The position numbers were made by a program, and so were the translations under genes. Positions 11,381 through 22,964 of a DNA stretch of 64,000 bases are shown piece by piece. The first letter of the stretch is position 1, and the number at the start of each line of letters is the position of its first letter. The DNA is from Neckera pumila (Eukaryota; Streptophyta; Bryopsida; Hypnales; Neckeraceae): contig OZ018415.1 in the NCBI GenBank assembly GCA_963969595.1, forward strand, positions 13,950,001-14,014,000, read 5' to 3'. The notes under the pieces were generated by a model that searched no databases, was not told the DNA's origin, and saw nothing but the letters and a program-made list of their open reading frames with translations.

Positions 11381-12997
11381 AATGGTGAACACAGGAGCTA
11401 CAATCGCGCCCTTATAAATGTCCTTCATCGTGACTACAAGCTAGAGTAGCTGTGCGTGGGACTTAGATCGACAAATTGCAAGTGCGTGAATGTAACAAGG
11501 CTAAAGTAAAAGCACTATGCAATATAGGTGGTGGAACTTGTAGGAACATATAGGAACTTGTTTTCAACAACCAGCATTGAAAGTCTTGGTCCTTGTATCA
11601 TGAACACTTGCATTTTCCTTATTTAATTAACTCCAAATGGACCAACAACTCTTGAAAATTGGTCTTATATCTTTGTAAGCATTTTTGCGTTGGTCATATG
11701 GGAATTTCTTTTGTTCAATTTGATTTAGCTTTTTATCAACACATCTAATGTTCTTCATTGGTTCAATTTGGTCCATGTGAATTTTTTTACACACTGACGT
11801 AAAATGCAATTGGTTATTTCAAAAGTACAAGTCCTTAATCTTTTTGTTGTTAATCCTTTAGAGATTTTGCTCCGAGATTCTACAATGCTACGGGGCAGGT
11901 GTAGTAAGTGCAGGTGTAGATTTCCTAGTCTGTACAATTTATGTTGGAACTAACTATTGTCTACTTACTCTTTTAGGTAACTGATGCAATCTACCAAATT
12001 TCCAAATTATGATTCATCAACCCCTAAGAGGTGCACAGGAGCAACAGACATTGAAATTCAGGTTTGCGTCAAAAGCTTTCTACTGCAATCCCGTTTGCCA
12101 TCATTGTGAGTGTAATTTTAGACTTTATTACTGCTCAATCCTTTCAGGACTTCCAATCTATGATACTATAGTGACTATTTTGATTGATCATATTGTAGAA
12201 AGTATATTTTAAATGGAGAAATAATTATATCATTAGATTGAGCAAAGAACATTTGCATGTGTTGGTTCAAATGCTTAATTATTTGAACATAGAAAAATTT
12301 TCAAAATTGCTAAGAATACATGAGTCTTAAGATAGGCTTCATGGTCCTTAACAATGTTCAAGAAATTTTCGGAAGTCCTCTAGTTGATTTGCTCCTTCCA
12401 CCAAAATTAATAGGGTTTTTTTCCCATGGACACCGGTTGCATCTTTTAAATCACAAAATATACCGGTTTATTTCCTCCAATTTCAAATTTTCACCGGCTA
12501 ATTTCCTTTAAATTGAAATTGGCACCGGCTAAATTGGGCCCGATAGTATCATGAAGGTCGACCTTATAGTTGAATGACAAGCCTCTTGTAGAGGTCCAAT
12601 CAAAGGTATATGTAAAAAAAAGCTGAAGTTATCTGGATGTCATATTAAACATGATTATTGGAAAAAAACAGAAGTTGTTTTTTTCAATGTCACCTAAAAG
12701 CCGTCTGAAAAAATCACAAAACACCACCTAAAACAAGGGTTTTTTCTAGTGTTTCCGGGTGGTAGGGAAATTGGCTAGGAATGCAAGGCTTACCCTCATT
12801 GAGTGGGTGGTGGTGCTTAGCTGTTTTTAGTTGGTGGACTGATTTCAGTGGTTAATCCTTTTGTCTTGCTATTGCTCTTGCTGTAGCATCCGCATAGTTC
12901 TCATGAGTTTGTACTTGTCTGCGGAATTCTATTCAATGGCACCACCACTGTCTCAGATTTTGAAGGGGTGTGCTCGGAAATGCCAAATGCCAACAAA
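11381..12997. other. AT-rich region, no gene recognised
   Basis: No conserved ORF. Notable only for short repeats of ACCGGCTAATT / ACCGGTTTATT near 12430-12535 and a CACTA-like right terminus (TTTTTTCTAGTG, ending 12751) for which I found no partner. Confidence 0.4.
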
Positions 12998-13169
12998 CAC
13001 TACAAGAAAATTGTATCCAAATTGACATGTCCTAATTGACTTAAATGTCCAAATTAACATAATTTTGTCAAAAAATGGTCCGAATTGACAGAAAATTGAC
13101 AATATAATGTCCAAATTGACAAAAAATTGACAAAAAAAATGTCCAAATTGACACTATTCCCTTATAGTG
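12998..13169. mobile_element. 172-bp CACTA-type MITE with AAA target duplication
   Basis: It begins CACTACAAGAAAATTG, ends CCCTTATAGTG, and is flanked by AAA on both sides (12995-12997 and 13170-13172), the 3-bp duplication expected of CACTA elements. Several internal copies of GTCCAAATTGACA. Same family as 11271-11380. It lies directly upstream of the Rep-like pseudogene. Confidence 0.85.
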
Positions 13170-13204
13170 AAACCCCAAAGAAACTATAGTGCCCCCCACT
13201 TCAG

Positions 13205-13663
13205 TTGGTGATACTACCAAAAATCCAACGACTAAAACAAACTGCTCCTAAAAGAGCTCCCAGAACACGGGCTCCAGTGCAGCCAAAAGAAATGGATTTG
13301 AGTGTGACTATCTCTATCGGCAACGCTGACATTCCCCTAGAATTTCTAGGAAAAATGGAAGAGTTTCTAGACAAGCATTGTATCTCTAGGCTTTGCTCAA
13401 TTGAACGTGGCAACAGTTTGAGCAAATTGCATTTATAGATGGTCTGTTGACTGCTAACTTCTTCTGTTGGCATGGTCAGCAAAAAAATAAAAGAGTATCT
13501 TGAATGGGACAATCCTCAAAAAGCACCTGTTGGACACCACATCCTCACAAAAGCGCTTTGTAATACTGGACTACATGCCTTCATTGGGATGCTGGGCTAC
13601 TGCATCAAAGACAAGGGAGAAGACCACTTTGAATGTGTGCATAGAAATGTTAGTGATATATAA
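13205..13663 (+). pseudogene. HUH-endonuclease Rep-like fragment (Replitron-type), two stops
   Basis: One reading frame from 13205 to the stop at 13661-13663 is interrupted only by TAG at 13436-13438 and TGA about 12 bases later. In order it shows DLSVTISIGNADIPLEF, a HCISRLCSIERG block, LHL followed by the TAG and MVC, VSKKIKEYLEWD, GHHILTKAL, and AFIGMLGYCIKDKGEDHFE with VHRNVSD. This order recalls eukaryotic HUH Rep proteins of the Replitron type: an ERG block, a His-hydrophobic-Gln-type motif that the TAG truncates here, and a GMxGYCxKD block. Family assignment is from memory. The tyrosine region expected downstream is absent, because a CACTA element starts at 13670. The fragment lies between two CACTA insertions and is dead. 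Confidence 0.5.
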
Positions 13664-13669
13664 TAAAAA

Positions 13670-14951
13670 CACTATAAGAAACTGGCCTTTTTTATGATGT
13701 CTAAAAAAACGTCGTTTGATGTCCGGAAAAACATGTCTGAGAGTCAACGTAGATGTCACCTAAAATCGCGTCACGGAAAACAAGCAAAAAATGTCAGTTG
13801 TTTTCAAAAAACATACCCAATTTGGCCTTGTTTTCTTTATGACATCACGCATGACATACTTTTTTAAGGTCCCAAAAGTGTGCCATTTGGCGGACAACTC
13901 AGCTCCACATAAGCGCCACGTGGGTGGGCAGTGCCACGTAGGAAAAAAATTTCATCCGGTTTGTTGCTGATGTGGACCAAGGGAAAAGTGACATGGATCC
14001 GCCAATATCTGACATGGCATGCCTTGTCAGCATACTTTATGTTTGTTTAAAAAAATTTAATGTTGTTTTTTTAAATGTCAATTTAGACATCTACTTAGAC
14101 ATTTTTTGAGACATCAATTGTTGCATACTGTACCTATAGGACAAGGTCAGTAGAAAAAAATTATTTAAATAAATAAATAAATAAATAAACAATCAAAATG
14201 ACAAGAATTCAACAAGAATTAAATAAAACTTACCATCTACCATCAAGAGAATTTTTGATGGCAAAATGAAGGAATTCATTCATTAAAAGTTAGTGAAAAT
14301 GAAGGATTAAGAGGTCCTATTTATTTTCATTGTCAGTCCATGGTGAGACAAAAGATATGAGAGAACTAAAATATGGAAACTTAACCATTGTAAATTTTGA
14401 CATTGTTTTAGACGTCTAGACGTTGTTTCAGACATGTAGATGTTCTTTCAGACATCTGGAGCATGTTATTTCAGGCATTTTAAATTGAACACAACTCTTG
14501 CTTTACATATCCCACATGGATTGTTTCACTTCCTACCACCTCATAGTATAAAGACCATTTCTTTTCATCCATGGTGCACATCCATCCATTATCCTATTTT
14601 TGCAAAGTATACTATGTGGCTGCCCTTCCCCTAAATTGTTTAATATGGTCAATATTTTATCATTGCCCATAGTAATTTTTACTAATTTATCCATAGACAA
14701 AATGGACCTATTTGCTAACTTGGCAGTCTATGTTTTTTTGGACGTCCCAAACAACATCAGGATAATTTCAATCATGTCAAATACAACGTCAGCGTCAATG
14801 ATAACATCAACTTAGATTTATAGTAAAAAGTAATGTTCTTTGCAACGTCCACCAAAATCTACCTTGTCGGATCAAATGTCCTTTGAAATCTTCATGTTTT
14901 ATCAGACATCACACGTTAGAGATAAAACATCACCAAAAACATGATTTTCTT
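13670..14951. mobile_element. CACTA-type non-autonomous element with GATGTC subterminal repeats
   Basis: The left end is CACTATAAGAAACTGGCC. Both ends are rich in GATGTC/GACATC copies (for example near 13700-13760, 14080-14115, 14398-14460 and 14870-14940), as in CACTA subterminal regions. The right end reads ...ACATGATTTTCTT without the final TAGTG, so the 3' terminus is lost or changed and the right coordinate is approximate. No transposase ORF seen. Confidence 0.6.
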
Positions 14952-15426
14952 AAATTTAAATATTTATTATAAATATATATATATCTCCGCAATTGAATTA
15001 AAAAAATTCATAATTAATTGTTTTCAATAAAATATTATATAAAACCATTAAATTTGACTTTAAAAATTCACCAAAAATGGAATGTTGCTTTATTAAAGTT
15101 GAAATTTGGTATACATAATTGGGATTGAGGTAGAAATGCTACAATCCAAAAATCACATAAAAATTGTAAAAAATGGTGTTTGAAAATGGGGGCGTTTGTG
15201 TGGGAACAAAAGAGGGCAACGATACTTTTGTCCCCCCATTGTACATTCCAATGGTGTATGGAGACTATGACATTGCAAATGACCTGACAATGCCAATGTA
15301 GTTTTTGGCATGCAGAACTTCATATATTTCATATAACTCTTATAAACATCTTTTTGTGGGAACACACATTTTGAGCATTTTGTATATCGGGAACTTAGTG
15401 CAATTTTAAACACTTAGAGAAATCTA
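14952..15426. repeat. AT-rich repeat related to 44.3-44.6 kb
   Basis: The stretch at about 14985-15140 aligns by eye with 44390-44560: 'caattgaattaaaaaaatt', 'ttcactaaaaatgga' and 'attgggatt' in the same order. No gene. Confidence 0.4.
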
Positions 15427-17240
15427 AAGTTCATCTCTTAGCAGCATCTGAACTAACTGAGAGAAAGAGGCAGGTATTCCTAGTTTCTCCATGACTTATA
15501 GTAGGAAATCCCATGAGACTACATCGTATGCTTTTGTGAAGTCAAGTTTAAGGAAAATCAAATCTTGATTGGAGTCTTTGGCCCATTCTACTGTCTCATA
15601 TTGCAAGAAGATATTGCTAAGAATATGTCTTGAAGATGAATATATTGTTTGCTCCGTGCTTATTACTTCTCTAAACAATTTTTGCAAAAGTTTAAGTGCC
15701 TGGGCTACTATTTTGTAGGAAACATTAAGTAACTTAATAGGCCTCCAGTTGGCCAGATTTGCATGGTCTCCATCTTTGAAGATAAGACCTATGGCTCCAG
15801 ACGTCATGCCATTAGGAAGTTGGCCTTTAGCAATGGAAGCTTGAATCATACCATAAAATTCATTTCCTAATAAGTTCCAAAACCTGCAAAAAAACTCCAT
15901 AGTAATGCCATCATGTCCAAGGCTTCATCCCTTAGCCATACTCAATAGAGTTTGATGTAGTTCTCCTTTTGAGAGGGGGCATTGGAGTTGATTAGCCATG
16001 TCAAGGGTAAATTTACTAGTAACACAATTAAATATCTTCACATTATCCGCCCTTGATTCAGGACTTTTGGCTTTGGGGGAGTATAACCTTGTGTAAAATT
16101 CATTGAAGATGTGGTCTAGGTCACTCTGCTCATACTTGAGCTCACCTTGGTCATTCCTAAATTTTGTGATTTGCGAATTTGAGGGTGTTTCACGGACGAT
16201 TTTAAAAAATTCATACTGATAGTTTATCTCCATAGAGTCTCCAACACGCTCAAGATCTAACCTTGCGTCCTTCTATTTTGTGGTTTTCCATGCTAGCTAG
16301 ATTGGCCTTGATGACACGGACCTCCTCTTATAGTATAGGACAAAGGGGCGATTCTTGAAGTTGTCTTGTCTTTAGCTCTAGGCTTGAGCACAAGGTCTCC
16401 TCGGATTCTTTATTAATCTTTAAGCAACAGAATCAAAAACCCCTATAAAATCTAGTAACACGCTTAAGTTTACTAAAGAAGGATGTTGTTGTTGGAGCCC
16501 CTTCCCATGTCTCTCTAATCGAAGAATCTGCTTCTTCTAGGTGGATAGATGACATGATCCACCTGCTTGGGCGTGGGGAAGGACTAGCTAGCTTGATTAT
16601 TAAAGATACAAGGGAGTGATCAGATCTTGTGTTATCACCCTTAGGGCCTCTTCACACTATGGTCGTCCAAGTCGAGAGTCCGTCGTTTCCACCAATCATA
16701 TTGCAGAGTTCCACGGCCTCTCGACTTGGACGGCCATAGTGTGAAGAGGCCCTTAATCTTGTATTCCAATACTTTTACAAGGTCGGAAAAAATGTACACC
16801 CTATCTAAACGTGCCATGATTCTCGAAGAATCTTAGCAGGCATTGTACTATGAGAATAGTAATGATGGCATAATCAGTAGAGGTTCAGCCATGTGCAAAG
16901 AATTTTTTAAACTATTGAATAGTAATCTTTTATTGTTAGGCATTGATTTACCACATGTGTTGGATTTATTGGTTTATGTTCAAGCATATTAAAGTTGCCC
17001 AAGAGGATCTACCTGCAAGTACTAGGGAGCTCCCTAATCATAGAATCCTACGGGGTTGGAACTTATGTGGAGCATAAATATTAACAAAGTCAATATCACT
17101 CCCAGAAATGTGATTTAGTATAAATCAGTGTACCTTGCCATCACCAAAGGAGCCTGAATGTGTTATTAATTTAGCCCATTTAGGTGCTATCAATGAATCT
17201 GCCTCGCCCTTGCCAACATTTTTGCCATCAGTGCCCTATG
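15427..17240 (-). pseudogene. Decayed plant L1-type LINE: endonuclease to reverse transcriptase
   Basis: Read right to left. Near 17100-17060 is an AP-endonuclease block (DFVNIYAPHK), then LLGNFNMLE (the GDFN block with Asp changed to Asn), ARLDRVYIFSDL and NTRSDHSLVSL with the SDH motif. Two longer frames follow: 16233-15925, a linker region (FNEFYTRLYSP), and 15900-15496, the reverse-transcriptase start with GLIFKDGDHANLANWRPIKL, NVSYKIVAQAL and FLKLDFTKAYDVVSWDFLL. After one stop the frame continues as EKLGIPASF and ends near 15427, before the RT catalytic YADD region. Several frameshifts and stops are present. A Harbinger-type MITE sits in the endonuclease part. This is a non-functional ORF2 remnant. 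Confidence 0.85.
16644..16752. mobile_element. 109-bp Harbinger/Tourist-type MITE with TTA duplication
   Basis: Terminal inverted repeats of about 35 bp start GGGCCTCTTCACACTATGG. Flanked by TTA at 16641-16643 and 16753-16755, the PIF/Harbinger-type target. It splits the LINE endonuclease frame just before its SDH motif, so it inserted after the LINE. The same TIR bounds the larger element at 56412-57280. Confidence 0.9.
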
Positions 17241-18477
17241 TCAGCATCAGTGCAAAAGGTAGTCGCTTGGCCTTGGACATGTAGAAACTGATATGTCATT
17301 GGTTTTCTTTTTATACAATATTACTATGAGCTTTTTGGAAAAAATTATTTTGAAATAAAATAAACACGAATGATAGTCAGAAGATTGCAAATAATATACT
17401 CTCAAAAATTGAGACCAAAAGAAATTCACTCCAAAAAGTTATGCTCAAAAAAAGTTAATGGATAATTTCAAGAATAGGGATGCTTATATGTTTAAATTGT
17501 GAAGAAATAGTGATTTAAAAAAATAAAAATAATGATAGTAATAATCCATTTTCAACAATTTGATGGAGATGAGATTCTACCAAAGAATTTATAGAAGAAT
17601 ATTTTTGGAAGTTTATAAAATGCAAGCACAAAAGAGCCTTTTTTGGACCCATGTGGGAGACAATGAGTTTGTTTTTTCTATAATTTTCTTAACAACTATA
17701 GTATGTGCAATCCTAGTAGTAGAATATATTCTTCAAAATTTCAAGTGAGATTCATCATTTTTGATACTCTACAATATTATTGAAAACTTCTCAAATATAA
17801 AATGTAATAAATTAGAGAAATTGAATAAAAAAATAGAAATTATTTTTAAAAATTAAAGAAAAATAATGAAATGATCTATGCATTATATTGTTCACCTCTA
17901 ATATAAATTTCAAGTGTAATAAGCAAAATTCTATAATTTATGCTCAATTTTGAATTGGGTGAGCAACGTATGATGCTAAAATAGCACAAAGTGTCTTATT
18001 CTTTCACCCTAATTTTCTAAATTTCATGGAAATTTTTGAATTCATAAAATTATTATAAAGAATAAATTAATATGCAACATTCAGGTTAGCTCAATTAGAG
18101 CAAGACCTCCTCAGACAAATTAAATATAGTTTGGGATTAATATAATCTAATTAACTTTAATGTTTTGATGAAATTTAGTTGAAATTTGGATGGACATTAG
18201 ATGAAAGCTGAAATTGAATGTAGATGAAAGTTAGATGACAACACTATTTGAGATACCAATAGTATGAAATAGTATAGACCACTTTATGTTTAAAATATTG
18301 TGTTCTTCCACATTGATGCAAATATTCCACAAATTGATGCAAGTTAGTGTGATTAGTGAACAATAATTGAATCAAGTAAGAACGTATCATTTTAGTACAA
18401 ATATAATGCTTCTATAGCAATCAATTGATTATTATGTAAATATTAAATGTTTTACTTTTTTGCATTAGAGGGGATTC
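17241..18477. other. AT-rich region, no gene recognised
   Basis: Low-complexity AT-rich DNA. No conserved ORF, clear terminal repeats or RNA gene seen. Confidence 0.4.
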
Positions 18478-18787
18478 GGGGGCCTTAGAAGGCAGTTTCA
18501 GGCCCATTCCCAAATTTGGCCAGATTCAGTGAACGATGGTACGGGTGTATCAGAAAATAATTTCAAAAGAAAATAAATAAAAATAAAAATAAAAAATAAA
18601 AAATAAAAAAATAAAACATAAATAAATATTATCTAGATATCATTTTAAGCAAAAAATAAAAATAATAAAATAATAAAATAAAATGACGTGGCAGTCGTTG
18701 TACACGTCAGCCAGCTGCTGCAGTTGCATTCCCGCAATATGGAAATGTAGGGGAACTCGCAGCCCTCCAAGACCTCCGAATTCCCTC
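18478..18787. mobile_element. 310-bp MITE with TA-flanked inverted repeats
   Basis: The left end GAGGGGATTCGGGGGCCTT is mirrored by GACCTCCGAATTCCCTC at the right. Both are flanked by TA within ATTAG...CTAAT, suggesting a Tc1/mariner-like (Stowaway-type) element. It has an A/AAATAAAA-rich middle and a GC-richer right third (about 18685-18740). No ORF. Confidence 0.6.
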
Positions 18788-19138
18788 TAATATTTTAGAA
18801 TTTTGTATGTAAAGTCAAATTTATTTAATACTTTATGTGCATTTATAAAAAAATTAAGATAAATCCACCAACTTGTGAATTTTTTTTACCAATCCCTACA
18901 TATTCTTACTTAGGATGTACAACCATTAATTATGAGGTTTAGGGTTCATTTTTGATACACCTATTCTAAATAATTTAAAAATTTATACTTTATTCATGTA
19001 ATTGCTAAACATACACGCTAAGCACATTGATAATCCTTTCTTGACTTCCAAAAAGACAACAACAACAACTTTGAAAGTTGAATAATAGAAGTTGTAGTCA
19101 AATATTTATTCAAACTATCCTACTTGTTGTTACTTTAA

Positions 19139-19340
19139 TTCTTAAACACCTCAACATTTTTTTAGATCTTGCACATTTTTGCTTATGTTTTTGAACAATT
19201 ATAAAATATATGTCAATGTCATCAAATTAGTCAAAAAGAAATCTCATCTTGAAAAGATCCCAAAAATGCAATAGATGAATGAGAAGTTATTGAGACAAAA
19301 AGTTAACTTCAAACATTATAAGGATGCTAGAGCAATTAGA
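19139..19340. mobile_element. Probable third copy of TTAA MITE family 4
   Basis: TTAA at 19135-19138 followed by TTCTTAAACACCTCAAC and a 'cttgcacatttttgctta' interior shared with 1214-1436 and 53482-53701, plus 'agatgaatgagaagtta'. The right end is too decayed to place, so the end coordinate is approximate. Confidence 0.4.
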
Positions 19341-20360
19341 AGATAATCCCTAAATGATTGGAAGCCTATATTAAATTTTGGCATTTTTTGATAGGCCACT
19401 GTAAAATTAAAAAAACTTGTTTTCTTAAGAAAATCAGAGAAGTGATGTTTTATGATAATAGCTTTCTAGCATCCTAATTTGTGCACAGTTCAACAAAGTA
19501 ATTATAGAATCTTGAGGTAAATAATATTTTTGGTCTCAACTCTAGCAACTAAGAAATTAAAAACTATTTAGATTATTTTCTAAAATCCAAATGTAACACC
19601 ATATGGCTAGCTCATATTGTGTTAATATTTCAAATTGATGAACTTCATTGATAGTGAGACACTTACCTTGAAACCTTGTTAAGAAGTTATTTCTCATGAC
19701 TTTGCGCTTGCCTAATTCATCTTTCAAATTTTCCTAACAAAATGTATGTGTCTGAAAACTTATGCAAGTTGATGAGTTGCTTTAAATTTTAATTGAAAAT
19801 CCATAAAATAGAATTCAAAATTCAAAAAATAAAAAGTATTTATTGTTGCTTGACTAACTTGTATTGAGATCAAGAAGGCTTGATTGGAAATAACTTTGTA
19901 ACAACCAATCAAAATTCTATGAGATTTGTCTTGCATTTAAGACAATCCTTGTGTGCATCTATGAGCAAAATTCCATAGTAGGATAAAAAAATTGAGATTG
20001 TAATAGCCTGCCCAAAATTTACTAAAATCCAAGAAAGCTCTAAAGTCATTTAGAAGTCAAGATAATGACACCTAATTGTGACCCCTTTTTGCAACCAACC
20101 TCTAAAAATTCTTGCCTAAATTCTATTGTCTATATTTATGAGGGTTTGTAGTTATTATCAAAAATACCTATTTTCATCAATTAGAAAATTTATAATTTTT
20201 TCTTATGGTGTTTCAAAAATGCATAACAAGAGAATCAAAAAAAGAGTTTTTGACTTCCAATAAGATCTAACCAACAATTAAACAATTTGATTAGAAGAAC
20301 AATGCTCAATTATTTACATAACATTCTTGAATGAGAGGATGGAGGGGTCCTTTTGCAGCA

Positions 20361-20744
20361 GTACCATAATAAAAAAAAATACATTTGTATTATAGTGGCC
20401 ACAATGTATGAAGCAAGACTTGCTTCATATAGTAAAAACATAGCCTTGATTCATATAGTGAAAACATAGCCTTGCAAAGATCAAGGCTATGATCTTTGCG
20501 TCTTTCTATATTAAAAACATAGCCTTGCAAAGATCAAGGCTATGATCTTTTGCGTCTTCTATAGTAAAAACATAGCCTTGATCATAGCCTCACAAATATA
20601 GCCTCAATGATAGCCTTAAAAACATAGCCTCGCAAAGATCATAGCCTCGACTTGCTTCATATAGTAAAAACATAGCCTTGCAAGTCTTGCTTCATATATT
20701 GTGGCCACTGTAATAAGAATGCACTTTTTTTTTTATTATGGTAC
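20361..20744. mobile_element. Foldback element with internal hairpin repeats
   Basis: The outer arms GTACCATAATAAAAAAAAAT and its complement ending at 20744 enclose a second pair, 'agtggccaca' / 'tgtggccact'. Between them are many copies of CATAGCCTTGCAAAGATCAA with its mirror GGCTATGATCTTTGCG. Further diverged copies continue to about 20850 outside the right arm. Single strands would fold into strong nested hairpins. Non-coding. Confidence 0.7.
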
Positions 20745-21034
20745 TACTACAAAAGGCTATGATCTTTGCGAGGCTATGTTTTTAAGGCTATGATCAAGGC
20801 TATGAGCTTTGCGACTTCTATAGTGAAAACATAGTTTTGATTCATAGAAAGCAAAGAGCCCCAGTCCTACCTTGAAATTCAAGAATGTTATGTACGTAGA
20901 CGCATTTAGTAAAGTTACCTTGTAGGTTAATCCTCAAAGGTCCCTAAAGCCCCATGCATACGATACCGTATTTGCCTCTTAGAATACATAACATGCACAA
21001 AAATATTGTAGGACATGATACACCATGGGATTAA

Positions 21035-21785
21035 GTCCTAAAGGCCCAAAATTTGTTTGTTGCCAAGAAACACTCAAAATTGCCATTTCTATAGCAAAGA
21101 GTAAAAGAAACGAAAAATTGTTCTTTTGCACATCTAACCATAGGATCTTACACCTAACTAGTATAAAAATGCATAGAAAATTCCGAATTTTTGATTGCAT
21201 AGATTGCAAGATATATGCGTTAAAAGTGAAAAAAACAAGTTTCTCAACACATTAGGGGACTAGGTTGTTTGACTTTGAACCTTCTTTACTTTAATTTTTT
21301 TGTACTATGTACTACAGAGTTTTAAGCTTTAAAGCTTTATGGTGGAGAATTGAATTGAGAGTCTAGGAAAAGAAAAAAAAAATTTGGAAAAATTATAAAA
21401 CTTGCATTCAGAAATGAGTCCTATAAGTTTATTTTTCAAGAAGATGCTTTAATTGCTTGAAAAAACAAGACTGTCCATAACTTTCTCATAACAAATCCAA
21501 ATGGAATGAATCAAAGATTTCCATAAAAACAAAAATATTATCTATGTGTGAATTTTATTTTTTATGAAATTAAAATTTTGAAATTTTTATTGCCTTCTTC
21601 TCTGTTTTTAGCTTATTGGGGCATGACTTTTGTTCCCGGGCACCAATTGAAAAAAAAATTACATTTCCATGAATCAACTTTTATATCTTCAAAAAAAGGT
21701 TAAAAAAATCAGGACAAAAATTGAGACCGTAGGTACTTGCCCGAAATCCCATTTGGCCCACAAAGGGACAATGGGCCTTTAGGGG
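21035..21785. mobile_element. TTAA-flanked element, family 1 (copy A)
   Basis: TTAA at 21031-21034 and 21786-21789. Left end GTCCTAAAGGCCCAA (decayed), right end GGGCCTTTAGGGG. It sits in host repeat copy 1. Host repeat copy 2 is empty at the same place (TTAA at 28332-28335, flanked by 'acaccattgga' and 'attcaacaagc'). The interior is shared with copies C, D, E, H and I. No transposase-like ORF. Confidence 0.8.
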
Positions 21786-22035
21786 TTAATAATTCGACAA
21801 GCAATAATATCTCTTTTGGATGTCACTTTTAGCATCTCTTCTTTATCATGCTCAAATACAACATCATATGAGTAAAATACATAACCTTTTAGGTGTAGGA
21901 GGTGCAAAAATGATTCAAACTAGCATTGCCATGTCTCAAAGGATCTAGCTTAACATAAATAAATAAAAAACTTATCAATGTTGCACACTTGAATTCTTGC
22001 ACATTCTTCAAAAGAAGCAATGACCATTAAATAAA

Positions 22036-22960
22036 TCCCTAAAGTTCCATGACTATATTTTCACTGAAAATGCTCAAAAATTCCCATTTTTAGTACAAAT
22101 ATTCAATTTATGAAAAAAAACTTTTTTGACATATGTAATTGTAGGATCTTGTAGTAAGTTGACTCGAGAACAAATGAAAAGAATTCCACAAATTTCCACC
22201 GCGTGGATTGCAAGATATAAGCATTCAAATTCACTGAAACCATTTTTTGGGCCGTGCAAAAAACAAGGCAGCAACAGTTTACAAGCTCACTTTTTGATGA
22301 CAAAATGTCCAAAATGATGGTGCTTCTTTACATTTTTTTTCCTAGATAAGTTGGCTACATGCTTGAAAATTTTCAGATCATTTGAAATTGTACAACATAT
22401 AAGAAAAAAATAGTAAGTAGATAGTAGTAGAGAGTGATTCAAAATACTAAATTGTCAAGAATTTAATTATAGAATTCAAATATGCCAATCCCAATGGTTG
22501 CAATTTTGTAACATACAATCTACATCCTAAAATTTTATTTTTTTCAAAAAATATTGAAAATTGAGTAAGATAAAGGACTTCAAAGTTAAATTTGAGAGCA
22601 GAGAATCCATAACTGCCCGCAAACTAAAAAGCTTCATAACTTTGATTCATTGATTAGTATGGGACGATTCAAAGCTTTCCATTTATATATAACTTTAGAA
22701 AACCAATTTCAAATTTTTGTTTTTGAAAAAAGAAATTTTTTTGATCTGCCTAGATTGCCTAGTTAAAATATATATATATATATTAGGCCATAAATTTTTT
22801 ACTCACATTTTCAAATGTCATGAAATTTAGTGTATATGAAAGATATTCCTTGCGCCCACCTTCTATTAAAATTTTAGTCTAAACTATGGAAATCTATAGT
22901 CACACGTACCTGCCCAAAATTTTTATACAGCCAAAAAAACGCATACAGGTCTTTTAGGGG
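22036..22960. mobile_element. TTAA-flanked element, family 1 variant (copy B)
   Basis: Starts TCCCTAAAGTTCCATGAC after a decayed left flank (AAATAAA). Ends CTTTTAGGGG before TTAA at 22961-22964. It is a diverged subfamily whose interior ('atccataactgcccgcaaac', 'tagattgcctagtta') matches the element at 63327-64000 in reverse orientation. Directly abuts copy C. Confidence 0.7.
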
Positions 22961-22964
22961 TTAA

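Larger units (their letters stand above)
19668..22031. repeat. Unclassified host repeat, copy 1 (interrupted)
   Basis: The first of three copies of a ~1.5-2 kb non-coding repeat; the others are about 25970-28500 and 29140-31020. Shared landmarks in order: 'cttaccttgaaaccttgt', 'aatgtatgtgtct', 'gtcttgcatttaagacaatc', 'acattcttgaatgagagg' and 'catctcttttggatgtca'. Copy 1 is split by the foldback at 20361-20744 and the TTAA element at 21035-21785. I could not define its termini or class. Confidence 0.65.

Noticed and set aside
12640..12751. Right end of a further CACTA element (TTTTTTCTAGTG)
   Set aside because: The terminus is suggestive, but no left end or target duplication was found, so the element cannot be delimited.
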